The notes under the pieces are model-generated. The model saw only the letters and a list, made by a program, of their open reading frames with translations. It did no database searches and was not told the origin of the DNA. A stretch of DNA of 64,000 nucleotides from Pseudomonas sp. 10S4 (GTDB taxonomy: Bacteria; Pseudomonadota; Gammaproteobacteria; Pseudomonadales; Pseudomonadaceae): positions 1,860,001-1,924,000 of the forward strand of contig NZ_CP133774.1 of NCBI RefSeq assembly GCF_034344865.1. Direction: 5' to 3'. Within the stretch, counting starts at the first letter, position 1. Every line of letters starts with the position of its first letter. The translations under genes and the position numbers were made by a program. Positions 17,217 through 31,236 of this stretch are shown here, one piece after another.

Positions 17217-18710
17217 TCAGACCACCAGCATCCGCCCGGTTTCTTCCAGGTTAATGTGCCAGCTCAGGGCATCGCGCAGGATGTGCGGGGTGTGCCCACC
17301 GAGCGCGCAGGCGGCGATGAAGTAGTCATTCAAGGCTTCGCGATAGTCCGGGTGAACACAGTTGTCGATAACCACCCGAGCCCGCTCACGAGGCGCCAGC
17401 CCGCGCAGGTCGGCCAGACCGATCTCGGTCACCAGGATGTCGACGTCATGTTCGGTATGGTCGACGTGGCTGACCATCGGCACCACGCTGGAAATCGCAC
17501 CGCCCTTGGCAATCGACTTGGTGACAAAGATCGACAGGTGCGCGTTGCGCGCGAAGTCACCCGAACCGCCGATGCCGTTCATCATCCGTGTACCACAGAC
17601 GTGGGTGGAGTTGACGTTACCGTACAGGTCGAACTCCAGCGCCGTGTTGACGGCGATGATGCCCAGACGCCTAACCACTTCCGGGTGATTGGAGATTTCC
17701 TGGGGGCGCAGTACCAGCTTGTCCTTGTAATGCTCCAGGTTGCCGAACACATCGGCATTGCGCCGGGCCGACAAGGTGATCGAACTGCCCGAGGCAAAGC
17801 TCAGCTTGCCGGCATCGATCAGGTCGAACGTCGAATCCTGCAACACTTCCGAATACATCGTCAGGTCTTCAAACGGCGAGTCGATCAGGCCACACATCAC
17901 CGAGTTGGCGATGGTGCCGATCCCGGCCTGCAACGGGCCAAGCTTGTTGGTCATGCGCCCGGCAGCCACTTCCTGCGTGAAGAACTCGATCAAGTGATCG
18001 GCGATGGCCTGAGTTTCGGCGTCCGGTGGCAGTACAGTCGACGGCGAGTCGGATTGATTGGTGATCACGATTGCGACGATCTTTTCCGGCGGGATCGGAA
18101 TGGCGGTGCTGCCAATGCGATCGTCGACCTTCACCAGCGGAATGGGCGTGCGGGTCGGACGGTAGGTCGGGATATAGATGTCGTGCAACCCTTCGAGATT
18201 CGGGTTGTGCGCCATGTTGATCTCGACGATGACGTGCTTGGCGAAAATCGCGAAGCTGGCCGAGTTACCCACCGACGTGGTCGGTACGATATGGCCTTGT
18301 TCCGTGATCGCCACGGCTTCAATCACCGCGATGTCCGGCAGCTTGAGTTGCTGGTTGCGCAGCATCTCCACGGTTTCCGACAGGTGCTGGTCGATGAACA
18401 TGACTTGGCCTGCGTTGATGGCCTTGCGCAGTGTGCTGTCGACCTGGAACGGCATGCGTCGCGACAGGACGCCGGCTTCGGTCAACTGCTTATCGAGGTC
18501 GTTGCCCAGGCTGGCGCCGGTCATCAAGGTGATTTTCAGCGGCGTGGTTTTGGCGCGTTCGGCCAGCGCGTGTGGCACAGCCTTGGCTTCGCCGGCGCGG
18601 GTGAAACCGCTCATGCCGACGGTCATGCCGTCCTGAATCAGAGCGGCAGCGTCAGCGGCGCTCATCACCTTATCCAACAACGAAGGCAAGCGAATACGGT
18701 CACGGTACAT
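17217..18710 (-). CDS. Acetyl-CoA hydrolase/transferase family (succinyl-CoA:acetate CoA-transferase type)
   Basis: A 497-residue enzyme of the class I CoA-transferase family. The catalytic Glu that forms the acyl-glutamyl thioester is in the TMYSEVLQDS segment. The oxyanion/CoA loops include GIGTIANSV and GIGGSGDFARNAH, the latter typical of succinyl-CoA:acetate CoA-transferases such as AarC. It probably moves CoA between acetate and succinyl-CoA, or hydrolyses acetyl-CoA, linking acetate overflow to the TCA cycle. Length and N-terminus (RDRIRLPSLLDKVMSAADAA) fit the family. It stands alone, with its own promoter upstream of 18710. Confidence 0.92.
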   Translation of the reverse strand: MYRDRIRLPSLLDKVMSAADAAALIQDGMTVGMSGFTRAGEAKAVPHALAERAKTTPLKITLMTGASLGNDLDKQLTEAGVLSRRMPFQVDSTLRKAINAGQVMFIDQHLSETVEMLRNQQLKLPDIAVIEAVAITEQGHIVPTTSVGNSASFAIFAKHVIVEINMAHNPNLEGLHDIYIPTYRPTRTPIPLVKVDDRIGSTAIPIPPEKIVAIVITNQSDSPSTVLPPDAETQAIADHLIEFFTQEVAAGRMTNKLGPLQAGIGTIANSVMCGLIDSPFEDLTMYSEVLQDSTFDLIDAGKLSFASGSSITLSARRNADVFGNLEHYKDKLVLRPQEISNHPEVVRRLGIIAVNTALEFDLYGNVNSTHVCGTRMMNGIGGSGDFARNAHLSIFVTKSIAKGGAISSVVPMVSHVDHTEHDVDILVTEIGLADLRGLAPRERARVVIDNCVHPDYREALNDYFIAACALGGHTPHILRDALSWHINLEETGRMLVV

Positions 18711-18832
18711 GGATTATTATCTCGGGCAACGGAAGCAAGGTACTCAGTCTAGTGATTTGAAAAAATCCGTCCCGCTACCATGGTCGAATGCCGAGCCCTG
18801 ATTTAGAGCCTTTGGTCGGGTTTCACGGGGAA

Positions 18833-18871
18833 TAAAAAAACCCCAGCCTACTAAAGGCTGAGGTTTTGGGT
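18833..18871 (-). terminator. Intrinsic terminator of the pnt operon
   Basis: On the minus strand the stem CCTCAGCCT..AGGCTGGGG is followed by seven T. It lies about 20 bases after the pntB stop. Confidence 0.9.
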
Positions 18872-18889
18872 ATTGCGCTGGCGCAGGTT

Positions 18890-20326
18890 TTACTCGACGG
18901 CTTTAACCATGTCCTCGATGACCTTCTTGGCGTCGCCGAAGACCATCATGGTTTTGTCGAGGTAGAACAGTTCGTTGTCCAGACCGGCATAGCCGCTGGC
19001 CATCGAGCGCTTGTTGACGATGATGGTCTTGGCTTTGAACGCTTCGAGAATCGGCATGCCGGCAATCGGCGATTTCGGATCGTTCTTGGCGGCTGGGTTA
19101 ACCACGTCGTTGGCGCCCAACACCAGCACCACGTCGGCCTGACCGAACTCGGAGTTGATGTCTTCCATCTCGAACACCTGGTCGTAAGGCACTTCGGCCT
19201 CGGCCAGCAACACGTTCATGTGGCCAGGCATCCGACCGGCAACCGGGTGGATCGCGTACTTCACGGTCACGCCGCGATGGGTCAGCTTTTCGGTCAGCTC
19301 TTTCAGCGCATGTTGCGCCCGTGCAACCGCCAGGCCGTAGCCCGGAACGATGATCACGGTGTCAGCGTTGGTCAGCAGGAAGGTCGCGTCGTCAGCCGAA
19401 CCGGATTTCACCGGGCGGGCTTCTTTCGAGCCAGCAGGGCCGGCTGCATCCGCCGTGTTGCCGAAACCGCCGAGCAGCACATTAAAGAAGGAGCGGTTCA
19501 TCGCCTTGCACATGATGTACGAGAGGATCGCACCGCTCGAGCCTACCAGCGAGCCGGCAATGATCAGCATCGAGTTGTTCAGCGAGAAGCCGATACCCGC
19601 CGCTGCCCAGCCGGAGTAGCTGTTGAGCATCGACACAACCACCGGCATGTCCGCGCCGCCAATCGGGATGATGATCAACACGCCCAGCACGAAGGCCAGG
19701 GCCAGCATCAGCGCGAAGGCGTTGAGGTTGCCGGTCAGCATGAAGGTGATGCCAAGGGCCAGTGTCGCCAGGCCCAGCAGCAGGTTCAGCTTATGCTGGC
19801 CGCCAAACTGTACCGGTGCACCCTGGAACAGGCGGAACTTGTACTTGCCCGACAGCTTGCCAAAGGCGATCACCGAACCGGAGAAGGTGATTGCACCGAT
19901 GGCGGCGCCGAGGAATAGCTCCAGACGGTTACCGGCAGGAATCGAATCGCCCAGCTGTTTAACAATACCCAGCGATTGCGGCTCAACGACAGCCGCGATC
20001 GCAATGAACACCGCGGCCATGCCGATCATGCTGTGCATGAAGGCGACCAGTTCCGGCATCTTGGTCATTTCAACGCGCTTGGCCATGATCGAACCGGCGG
20101 TGCCGCCGACCAGCAGGCCGACGATAACGTAGCCGATGCCTGCAGTCGCGAGCTCAGCGCCCAGCTTATAGATGAGGCCGATAGTGGTGAGGATCGCCAG
20201 TCCCATGCCGAGCATGCCGTACACGTTGCCGCGTCGGGACGTGGTCGGGTGCGACAGGCCTTTAAGGGCCTGGATGAAGCAGATCGACGCGATCAAGTAG
20301 AGCGTCGTTACGAGGTTCATGCTCAT
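18890..20326 (-). CDS. pntB: NAD(P) transhydrogenase subunit beta
   Basis: A 478-residue membrane subunit of proton-translocating transhydrogenase, which drives hydride transfer from NADH to NADP+ with the proton-motive force. About eight or nine transmembrane helices fill the first 280 residues. The C-terminal domain III binds NADP(H) and has the loop IVPGYGLAVARAQHAL and the later GANDVVNPAAKNDPKSPI. The start overlaps the pntAB stop by one base (TAATG). It is last in the three-gene pntAA-pntAB-pntB operon. Confidence 0.96.
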   Translation of the reverse strand: MSMNLVTTLYLIASICFIQALKGLSHPTTSRRGNVYGMLGMGLAILTTIGLIYKLGAELATAGIGYVIVGLLVGGTAGSIMAKRVEMTKMPELVAFMHSMIGMAAVFIAIAAVVEPQSLGIVKQLGDSIPAGNRLELFLGAAIGAITFSGSVIAFGKLSGKYKFRLFQGAPVQFGGQHKLNLLLGLATLALGITFMLTGNLNAFALMLALAFVLGVLIIIPIGGADMPVVVSMLNSYSGWAAAGIGFSLNNSMLIIAGSLVGSSGAILSYIMCKAMNRSFFNVLLGGFGNTADAAGPAGSKEARPVKSGSADDATFLLTNADTVIIVPGYGLAVARAQHALKELTEKLTHRGVTVKYAIHPVAGRMPGHMNVLLAEAEVPYDQVFEMEDINSEFGQADVVLVLGANDVVNPAAKNDPKSPIAGMPILEAFKAKTIIVNKRSMASGYAGLDNELFYLDKTMMVFGDAKKVIEDMVKAVE

Positions 20327-20649
20327 TACTTGGGCGCCTCTTCTTTTACGACTTTCGGGGCTTTTTTCTTGAACATCTCAAGCATTCTGCGGGTGACCAG
20401 GAAGCCACCAAACACGTTCACTGCGGCCAGTGCCACGGCCAGGGTGCCCATGGTCTTGCCCAGTGGTGTCACGGTCAAAGCCGCCGCCAGCATGGCGCCG
20501 ACGATCACGATCGCGGAGATTGCGTTGGTCACCGCCATCAACGGCGTGTGCAGTGCAGGTGTTACGTTCCAGACCACGTGATAACCGACATAAATCGCCA
20601 GCACGAAGATGATCAGGTTGTAGATACCGGGGGAGATAAGCTCTTCCAT
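20326..20649 (-). CDS. pntAB: NAD(P) transhydrogenase subunit alpha, membrane part (alpha-2)
   Basis: A 107-residue protein with three transmembrane helices ([51 protein letters not shown]) and a basic C-terminal tail. It corresponds to the C-terminal membrane part of E. coli PntA; in Pseudomonas the alpha subunit is split in two. [18 protein letters not shown] is the conserved family segment. It starts 15 bases after the pntAA stop. Confidence 0.95.
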   Translation of the reverse strand: MEELISPGIYNLIIFVLAIYVGYHVVWNVTPALHTPLMAVTNAISAIVIVGAMLAAALTVTPLGKTMGTLAVALAAVNVFGGFLVTRRMLEMFKKKAPKVVKEEAPK

Positions 20650-20664
20650 CGTCTGAATCCCTGC

Positions 20665-21786
20665 TTAGGCGTTTTTGCGGATGACTTGGCCGTCGCGGCA
20701 CATCAGGCACGCGGCGACGATGTCGTCTTCTAGGTTCACTTCGAACTGGCCTTCTTTGTTGAAGACCAGCTTCAGGAAGTCCAGCAGGTTGCGGGCGTAC
20801 AAGGCCGAAGCGTCTGCCGCGACTTCACCGGCCAGATTGGTCGGGCCACAAATGGTCACGCCATTCGCAACGACCACCTGATCGGCCACGGTCAGCGGGC
20901 AGTTGCCGCCCTGGGCTGCGGCAAGGTCGATGACCACCGAGCCTGGCTTCATCTGCGCCACGGTTTCGGCACTCAATAGCGTCGGTGCCTTGCGGCCCGG
21001 GATCAGTGCGGTGGTAATGACAATGTCAGCCTGCTTGGCGCGTTCGTGCACGGCCAGGGCCTGGCGCTGCATCCAGCTCGCTGGCATTGGTCGTGCGTAA
21101 CCGCCAACACCGACGGCGCATTCGCGCTCTTCATCGGTCTCGTAAGGTACGTCGACGAACTTGGCGCCGAGGGATTCGATCTGCTCTTTTACCGCAGGAC
21201 GCACGTCAGACGCTTCGATCACCGCACCCAGACGTTTCGCCGTGGCGATTGCCTGCAAACCCGCCACACCTGCACCGAGGATCAGCACGCGCGCTGCTTT
21301 CACAGTGCCCGCGGCGGTCATCAACATCGGCATGAAGCGTGGGTAGTAGTGAGCGGCGAGCAGTACGGATTTGTAACCGGCGATGTTCGCTTGAGAAGAC
21401 AGCACGTCCAGGCTCTGGGCGCGGGAGGTGCGTGGCGCGGCTTCCAGCGCGAACGCGGTAATGCCGCACTCGGCTAGCTTAGCGATGATTTCATTGCTGA
21501 ACGGGTTGAGCATGCCCACCACAACGGTGCCGCTCTTGATCAGAGTCAGCTCGCTGTCGCTGGGCGCGACCACCTTCAAAATCAGCTCGGCACCAAACGC
21601 GTCGTTGGCGCTGCCAATGGTTGCGCCTGCCGCTTCATAGGCACTGTCGACAACACTGGCTTTTACCCCGGCGCCGCTTTGTACAGTGACCTTATGGCCC
21701 TGGCCGATCAGCTTTTTGATGGTTTCCGGGGTTGCAGCAACCCGTGTTTCACCCGTCTGGGTTTCGAGAGGAACACCAATGTGCAC
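20665..21786 (-). CDS. pntAA: NAD(P) transhydrogenase subunit alpha, NAD-binding part (alpha-1)
   Basis: A 373-residue soluble subunit that binds NAD(H). The N-terminus HIGVPLETQTGETRVAATPETIKKL and the Rossmann motif VLILGAGVAGLQAIATAKRLGA are typical of the alanine dehydrogenase/PntA family, and the mobile loop region GGYARPMPASW is present. The start is a GTG at 21786 with AGGAG 8 bases upstream, giving the family length; the frame open to 21861 would add 25 unrelated residues. It heads the pnt operon. Confidence 0.94.
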   Translation of the reverse strand: MHIGVPLETQTGETRVAATPETIKKLIGQGHKVTVQSGAGVKASVVDSAYEAAGATIGSANDAFGAELILKVVAPSDSELTLIKSGTVVVGMLNPFSNEIIAKLAECGITAFALEAAPRTSRAQSLDVLSSQANIAGYKSVLLAAHYYPRFMPMLMTAAGTVKAARVLILGAGVAGLQAIATAKRLGAVIEASDVRPAVKEQIESLGAKFVDVPYETDEERECAVGVGGYARPMPASWMQRQALAVHERAKQADIVITTALIPGRKAPTLLSAETVAQMKPGSVVIDLAAAQGGNCPLTVADQVVVANGVTICGPTNLAGEVAADASALYARNLLDFLKLVFNKEGQFEVNLEDDIVAACLMCRDGQVIRKNA

Positions 21787-22220
21787 GTCAAATCTCCTGC
21801 GTGATCTTATTGAGTAAACCCAGGCACTTCGGATGGTGCGGCTGGGGCGGCCGATCAGCACGATCCCGCCAAATCAGGCGGGGCGCGGCATTTTGCAGGC
21901 GAACTTTGTGCCCTTCAAGGGATTATGACGGGTGACGGAAAATTAACTACAAGTCACCCCGTGACCGAATGTCGCAACTAGCCGGGTCAATCCCTTGCAG
22001 GCCGTGCCTTGTAAGGATTCTGGTCGAAATTCAAGAATTTACATATCGGTGCGGTGAATGAGCTGTCATGGCATCGAAATAGAAGCTCAAGGCCGCGTCA
22101 TCAGGCACTTGTGGGACGTTTGTACTGTTTGTCGGTACAGTCTATGAATATGCGACAAATACTTATATCTGTAGTGCTTTGGTTTTGCTGACTACGGGGT
22201 CAGTTAGCGAGACATAGCCT
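21787..22220. other. 434-base intergenic region, no gene seen
   Basis: It should hold the pnt promoter near 21800-21950. At 22122-22140 the dyad TGTACTGTTTGTCGGTACA resembles the boxes near the DUF1127 gene. No RNA gene or convincing ORF is visible, and the region is somewhat AT-richer than its surroundings. Confidence 0.5.
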
Positions 22221-23120
22221 TTATCCTTCTGGGCTGTAGCTGTGGGCCTGATTCACCAGCCAATCCCGAAAAGCCCTTAAAGACGCCGATTCGACCTTTC
22301 GCTCAGGAATCATCAGGTAATAGGCCTTGATGCTCGACAGCGCTTGCGGATTGGCAATCACCAGGCGCTTCTCTGCCAGTTCACGCTGAATCAGGAACGG
22401 CGGAATCAGTGCAATCCCCATATCGTGCATGGCCGCCTGGGCGAGCATGGAGAATAGCTCGTAACGCGGGCCTGTCATGTCGCGGGGGATATTCAGGCTC
22501 TGGGAGTTGAACCATTGGCGCCAGGCGTAGGGGCGGGTGGTCTGTTGCAGTAGCGGTAGTTCCGCGATTTCAGCGGGTGTCAGGTTGGTCTTCTTGCCCA
22601 GTAGGGCTGGGCTGCACACCGGCATCGGATTCTCTCCCATCAGCCTGTGGGATTCGGTACCCGACCAGTCCGCGTCGCCGAAGTAGATCGCGGCATCGAA
22701 CTCGGTGTCGGCAAACAAGAACGGACGTGTGCGGTTGGTGAGGTTAACCGTCACCTCCGGGTGCTTGTGCTGGAAGTCCTTGAGCCTTGGCAGCAACCAT
22801 TGGGTGCCGAAGGTCGGCACCACCGCCAGTTCGATCACGTTCGCGCCTTGCTGGCCCATGACCGACAAGGTGTCCCGTTCAACGGCATCGAGTTGGGTGG
22901 CCACACGACGGCTATAGGAAAGCCCGGCTTCTGTCAGCTTCACTCCGCGCCGAGAGCGTCGGAACAGTTCGACACTGAGGAATTCCTCGAGGCTGGCGAT
23001 CTGTCGGCAAATCGCTCCCTGGGTGAGTGAAAGTTCCTGGGCTGCCTTGGTAAAGCTCTCGTGGCGCGCTGCCGCTTCGAAGCTGATCAGGGCGGTGGTG
23101 CTGGGGATTTTTCTGCGCAT
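22221..23120 (-). CDS. gcdR: LysR-family regulator of glutaryl-CoA dehydrogenase genes (GcdR type)
   Basis: A 299-residue LysR regulator with an N-terminal HTH (TALISFEAAARHESFTKAAQELSLTQGAICRQI) and an effector domain ending near DWLVNQAHSYSPEG. It is divergent from gcdH. In P. aeruginosa and P. putida this neighbour activates glutaryl-CoA dehydrogenase expression in response to glutarate, and the same role is inferred here. The ATG at 23120 (MRRKIPS) gives the usual family N-terminus; an ATG ten codons upstream is less likely. Confidence 0.85.
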   Translation of the reverse strand: MRRKIPSTTALISFEAAARHESFTKAAQELSLTQGAICRQIASLEEFLSVELFRRSRRGVKLTEAGLSYSRRVATQLDAVERDTLSVMGQQGANVIELAVVPTFGTQWLLPRLKDFQHKHPEVTVNLTNRTRPFLFADTEFDAAIYFGDADWSGTESHRLMGENPMPVCSPALLGKKTNLTPAEIAELPLLQQTTRPYAWRQWFNSQSLNIPRDMTGPRYELFSMLAQAAMHDMGIALIPPFLIQRELAEKRLVIANPQALSSIKAYYLMIPERKVESASLRAFRDWLVNQAHSYSPEG

Positions 23121-23277
23121 GTACGTGAACCTCACTAATACGTCGCACAAATGACCTTTGGCGATGCTTCGGAGTGAGAAATTAGCACAACAGTATGCGA
23201 AATCCTCGTTTGCCGGAATGCCGCACCGGGCCTAGGATCAACCCACGTTATTTGACCCGATTCGAGAGGACTCACTC

Positions 23278-24458
23278 ATGGGCGGTAAAGCTAGCTTCAA
23301 CTGGATCGATCCCCTGCTGCTGGATCAACAGCTCACCGAAGAAGAACGCATGATCCGCGACACCGCCGAGCAGTTCGCTCAGCAGAAGCTCGCACCGCGT
23401 GTTCTGGAAGCTTTCCGCCATGAGAAGACCGACATCGCGATCTTCCGTGAGATGGGCGAAGTGGGCTTGTTGGGTGCGACCATTCCCGAGGAATACGGTG
23501 GCAGCGGCCTGAACTACGTCAGCTATGGCCTGATCGCTCGTGAAGTCGAGCGGGTTGACTCCGGTTATCGCTCGATGATGAGCGTGCAGTCCTCATTGGT
23601 CATGGTGCCGATCAATGAGTTCGGTACTGAAGCGCAAAAGCAGAAGTATCTGCCGAAACTCGCTTCCGGCGAGTGGATCGGGTGCTTCGGGCTGACAGAG
23701 CCTGACCACGGTTCCGACCCGGGCGCGATGATTACTCGTGCACGCAAAGTGGAAGGCGGCTACAGCCTGACCGGCAGCAAGATGTGGATCACCAACAGCC
23801 CCATCGCCGATGTGTTCGTGGTCTGGGGCAAGGATGATGCCGGTGACATTCGTGGCTTCGTACTGGAAAAGGGTTGGAAAGGCCTGAGCGCTCCGGCGAT
23901 TCACGGCAAGGTCGGCCTGCGTGCGTCCATCACCGGCGAAATCGTCATGGACAACGTGTTTGTTCCTGAAGAGAACATCTTCCCGGATGTCCGTGGTCTG
24001 AAAGGCCCTTTTACCTGCCTCAACTCCGCGCGTTATGGCATCTCCTGGGGTGCACTGGGCGCCGCCGAATTCTGCTGGCACACCGCTCGCCAGTACACCC
24101 TGGATCGTCAGCAGTTCGGCCGCCCATTGGCAGCTACTCAGTTGATCCAGAAAAACTGGCTGACATGCAGACTGAAATCACCCTGGCGCTGCAAGGTTGC
24201 TTGCGTCTGGGTCGTATGAAAGACGAAGGCACTGCTGCGGTCGAGATCACTTCGATGATGAAGCGCAACTCCTGCGGTAAATCCCTGGATATCGCGCGCA
24301 TGGCTCGCGACATGCTGGGTGGCAATGGTATTTCCGATGAGTTCGGTGTCGCTCGCCACCTGGTCAACCTGGAAGTCGTGAATACCTATGAAGGTACGCA
24401 TGACGTCCACGCGCTGATCCTTGGTCGCGCGCAGACCGGTATCCAGGCGTTCTATTAA
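23278..24458 (+). pseudogene. gcdH: Glutaryl-CoA dehydrogenase, one-base frameshift as read
   Basis: Two frames make up an acyl-CoA dehydrogenase of 393 residues. The first covers [27 protein letters not shown] to [12 protein letters not shown] (about 24150). The second covers [22 protein letters not shown] to QTGIQAFY and includes the catalytic Glu in [15 protein letters not shown]. The break is in a run of five A (24150-24154) where six would restore [12 protein letters not shown], a classic homopolymer undercount. The enzyme oxidatively decarboxylates glutaryl-CoA to crotonyl-CoA in lysine and glutarate catabolism. The gene is almost surely intact in the organism; the type records the broken frame only. 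Confidence 0.9.
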
Positions 24459-24471
24459 TAGGAGAACGGCC

Positions 24472-25692
24472 ATGGGCGCGCTTTCGCATCTACGGGTACT
24501 GGATTTATCGCGGGTGCTGGCCGGGCCTTGGTCCGGGCAGATCCTGGCGGACCTTGGCGCTGAAGTGATCAAGGTCGAGCGCCCGGGCAATGGCGATGAC
24601 ACGCGCGCCTGGGGGCCTCCGTTCCTTAAAGACGCCTATGGCGAGAACACCAGCGAGGCCGCTTACTACCTGTCGGCCAATCGCAACAAACAATCGGTGA
24701 CCATCGACTTCACCCGACCTGAAGGGCAGAAGCTCGTACGTGATCTGGCGGCGAAGTCGGACATTCTGATCGAGAACTTCAAGGTCGGTGGTCTGGCGGC
24801 TTATGGTCTGGACTATGAGTCGCTCAAGGCGATCAATCCGAATCTGCTCTATTGCTCGATTACCGGGTTCGGTCAGACAGGGCCTTACGCCAAGCGCGCG
24901 GGTTATGACTTCATGATCCAGGGGTTGGGCGGCTTGATGAGCCTCACCGGTCGACCTGAGGGTGATGAGGGCGCGGGGCCGGTGAAAGTCGGTGTAGCGC
25001 TGACCGACATTTTGACCGGGCTCTATTCGACGGTGGCGATATTGGCGGCGCTGGCGCATCGGGATCATGACGGTGGCGGGCAGCACATTGATATGGCGTT
25101 GCTGGATGTGCAGGTGGCTTGTCTGGCGAATCAGGCAATGAACTACCTGACTACTGGCAATGCGCCTAAGCGCTTGGGGAATGCTCATCCGAACATCGTG
25201 CCTTATCAGGACTTTCCTACGGCGGATGGCGATTTCATCCTCACGGTGGGTAACGACGGGCAGTTTCGCAAGTTTGCCAAGGTGGCAGGTCAGCCGCAGT
25301 GGGCGGATGATCCGCGCTTTGCCACCAACAAGCTGCGGGTGGCTAATCGGGCGGTACTGATTCCGTTGATCCGTCAGGCGACTGTATTCAAGACTACGAC
25401 TGAGTGGGTGCTCCAGTTGGAGCAGGCGGGCGTGCCGTGTGGGCCGATCAATGATCTGGCCCAGGTGTTTGCTGATCCGCAGGTTCAGGCGCGTGGGTTG
25501 GCTATAGAGTTGCCTCACGCATTGGCCGGGATGGTGCCTCAGGTTGCGAGTCCGATTCGCTTGTCCGAGACCCCGGTGGAATACCGTAATGCGCCTCCTC
25601 TATTAGGGGAGCATACGCTTGAGGTTCTGCAGCGGGTGTTGGGGTTGTCAGTTGGTGCCGTGGCTGCTTTCAAAGAGGCTGGGGTCCTTTGA
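24472..25692 (+). CDS. gcdG: Family III CoA-transferase, glutarate CoA-transferase type
   Basis: A 406-residue CaiB/BaiF family III CoA-transferase. The N-terminal RVLDLSRVLAGPWSGQILADLGAEVIKVERP, the central GYDFMIQGLGGLMSLTGRP and the catalytic-Asp segment VGVALTDILTGLYS are family marks. Placed 13 bases after gcdH with ribosome-binding site AGGAGAACGGCC, it most likely activates glutarate to glutaryl-CoA for GcdH using succinyl-CoA or another donor, as the homologous gcdG does in P. putida. Substrate specificity is inferred from position. Confidence 0.88.
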   Translation: MGALSHLRVLDLSRVLAGPWSGQILADLGAEVIKVERPGNGDDTRAWGPPFLKDAYGENTSEAAYYLSANRNKQSVTIDFTRPEGQKLVRDLAAKSDILIENFKVGGLAAYGLDYESLKAINPNLLYCSITGFGQTGPYAKRAGYDFMIQGLGGLMSLTGRPEGDEGAGPVKVGVALTDILTGLYSTVAILAALAHRDHDGGGQHIDMALLDVQVACLANQAMNYLTTGNAPKRLGNAHPNIVPYQDFPTADGDFILTVGNDGQFRKFAKVAGQPQWADDPRFATNKLRVANRAVLIPLIRQATVFKTTTEWVLQLEQAGVPCGPINDLAQVFADPQVQARGLAIELPHALAGMVPQVASPIRLSETPVEYRNAPPLLGEHTLEVLQRVLGLSVGAVAAFKEAGVL

Positions 25693-25697
25693 GAGAT

Positions 25698-25740
25698 CCT
25701 TCTATATAGAAGGTGTTGTTTTGCTCTCCTATATAGAAGG
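25698..25740. repeat. Direct repeat of a TATATA-centred palindrome after gcdG
   Basis: A perfect 16-bp palindrome CCTTCTATATAGAAGG (25698-25713) is followed by a second, partly degraded copy CCTATATAGAAGG (25728-25740). They lie just past the gcdG stop and 57 bases before the first rrn promoter. There is no T-tract typical of a terminator. An operator is possible. Confidence 0.6.
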
Positions 25741-25796
25741 AATCGTGCGGTTTTCCAGCTTTCAGCAAGTTATTGATAGAAAAGCTAAATCAGGGC

Positions 25797-25824
25797 TTGA
25801 CGGCAGATTCTGGAAGTCTATAAT
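25797..25824 (+). promoter_or_regulatory. rrn promoter 1
   Basis: TTGACG (25797-25802), 16-base spacer, TATAAT (25819-25824). First of three tandem sigma-70 promoters ahead of the 16S gene. Confidence 0.8.
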
Positions 25825-25999
25825 TCGCCCCACTTCCGGCGCAGTCGAAACGGAAAACTCCTTGGTAAACAAAGAGTTATGCGGTTTTCGACAGCGAGTT
25901 GCTTCAGGTCATCGAAGCCCAGAAGGAGTTGGTAGAGCGGTGTTGTAGGGCTCTATTAACGGTTCGATCTTCTCGGTCGAAAGTAGCGGAAAAGAGGTG

Positions 26000-26027
26000 T
26001 TGACAGCAGCGAGTAACGCTGTAGAAT
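26000..26027 (+). promoter_or_regulatory. rrn promoter 2
   Basis: TTGACA (26000-26005), 16-base spacer, TAGAAT (26022-26027). The GC-rich discriminator (TCGCCTCCCGC) just after the -10 box suits stringent control by ppGpp. Confidence 0.85.
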
Positions 26028-26108
26028 TCGCCTCCCGCTAACGAGAGATCGGAAGCGCAAGTGGTTGAAGTTGCAAAGGAAACTTTGAAAGCTTCTGAAA
26101 ATAACCGC

Positions 26109-26136
26109 TTGACAGTGACAGAGGCTGCTGTAGAAT
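26109..26136 (+). promoter_or_regulatory. rrn promoter 3
   Basis: TTGACA (26109-26114), 16-base spacer, TAGAAT (26131-26136), GC-rich discriminator GCGCGCCTC. It lies about 200 bases upstream of 16S. Confidence 0.88.
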
Positions 26137-26172
26137 GCGCGCCTCGGTTGAGATGAAAGATCTTAACCAACC

Positions 26173-26184
26173 GCTCTTTAACAA
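26173..26184 (+). promoter_or_regulatory. rrn leader boxA antitermination site
   Basis: GCTCTTTAACAA matches the boxA consensus bound by NusB/S10 for rRNA antitermination. A second boxA (GTTCTTTAAAAA) is at 28015-28026 in the spacer ahead of 23S. Confidence 0.85.
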
Positions 26185-26333
26185 CTGAATCAAGCAATTC
26201 GTGTGGGTGCTTGTGGAGTCAGACTGATAGTCAACAAGATTATCAGCATCACAAGTTACTCCGCGAGAAATCAAAGATGTAACCAACGATTGCTGAGCCA
26301 AGTTTAGGGTTTCTTAAAAACCCAAAGATGTTT

Positions 26334-27863
<1,530 letters not shown>

Positions 27864-28163
27864 ATCGACGACATCAGCTGCTCCATAAGTTCCCACACGA
27901 ATTGCTTGATTCATTGAAGAAGACGAGAAGCCAGCCTTTAAGGTGGCTTGTGTCGTTAGAGTTTAGAAATGAGTATTCCTCGGTGAATATTGATTTCTAG
28001 TCTTTGATTAGATCGTTCTTTAAAAATTTGGGTATGTGATAGAAAGATAGACTGGACGTTACTTTCACTGGTAACGGATCAGGCTAAGGTAAAATTTGTG
28101 AGTAATTGCGAATTTTCGGCGAATGTCGTCTTCACAGTATAACCAGATTGCTTGGGGTTATAT
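27864..28163 (+). other. 16S-23S spacer without tRNA genes
   Basis: This 300-base spacer starts and ends as in fluorescens-group operons (ATCGACGACATCAGCTGCTC at the left; TGGGTATGTGATAGAAAGAT and GGTTATATGGTCAAG at the right) and has a boxA. The tRNA-Ile and tRNA-Ala genes usual in Pseudomonas are absent: no acceptor/anticodon structure is found. In their place is AGCCAGCCTTTAAGGTGGCT, a short hairpin. Confidence 0.75.
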
Positions 28164-31062
<2,899 letters not shown>

Positions 31063-31236
31063 ATATAACACCCAAGCAATTTGCTTGCTTCGAGCTGAAA
31101 AGCGAAAGAGCACCAGATTGCGGTGTGTGAAGACGAAACGAACCGAAAGTTCGAGACACTCACAAAACACCGAGATCTATCACATACCCATTCGCTGGAG
31201 CGTACTCCGTAAGGAGAACGACCTGGCTACCGAATT

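Noticed and set aside
17256..18752. 498-codon plus-strand frame
   Set aside because: Antisense shadow of the CoA-transferase gene; no recognisable protein.
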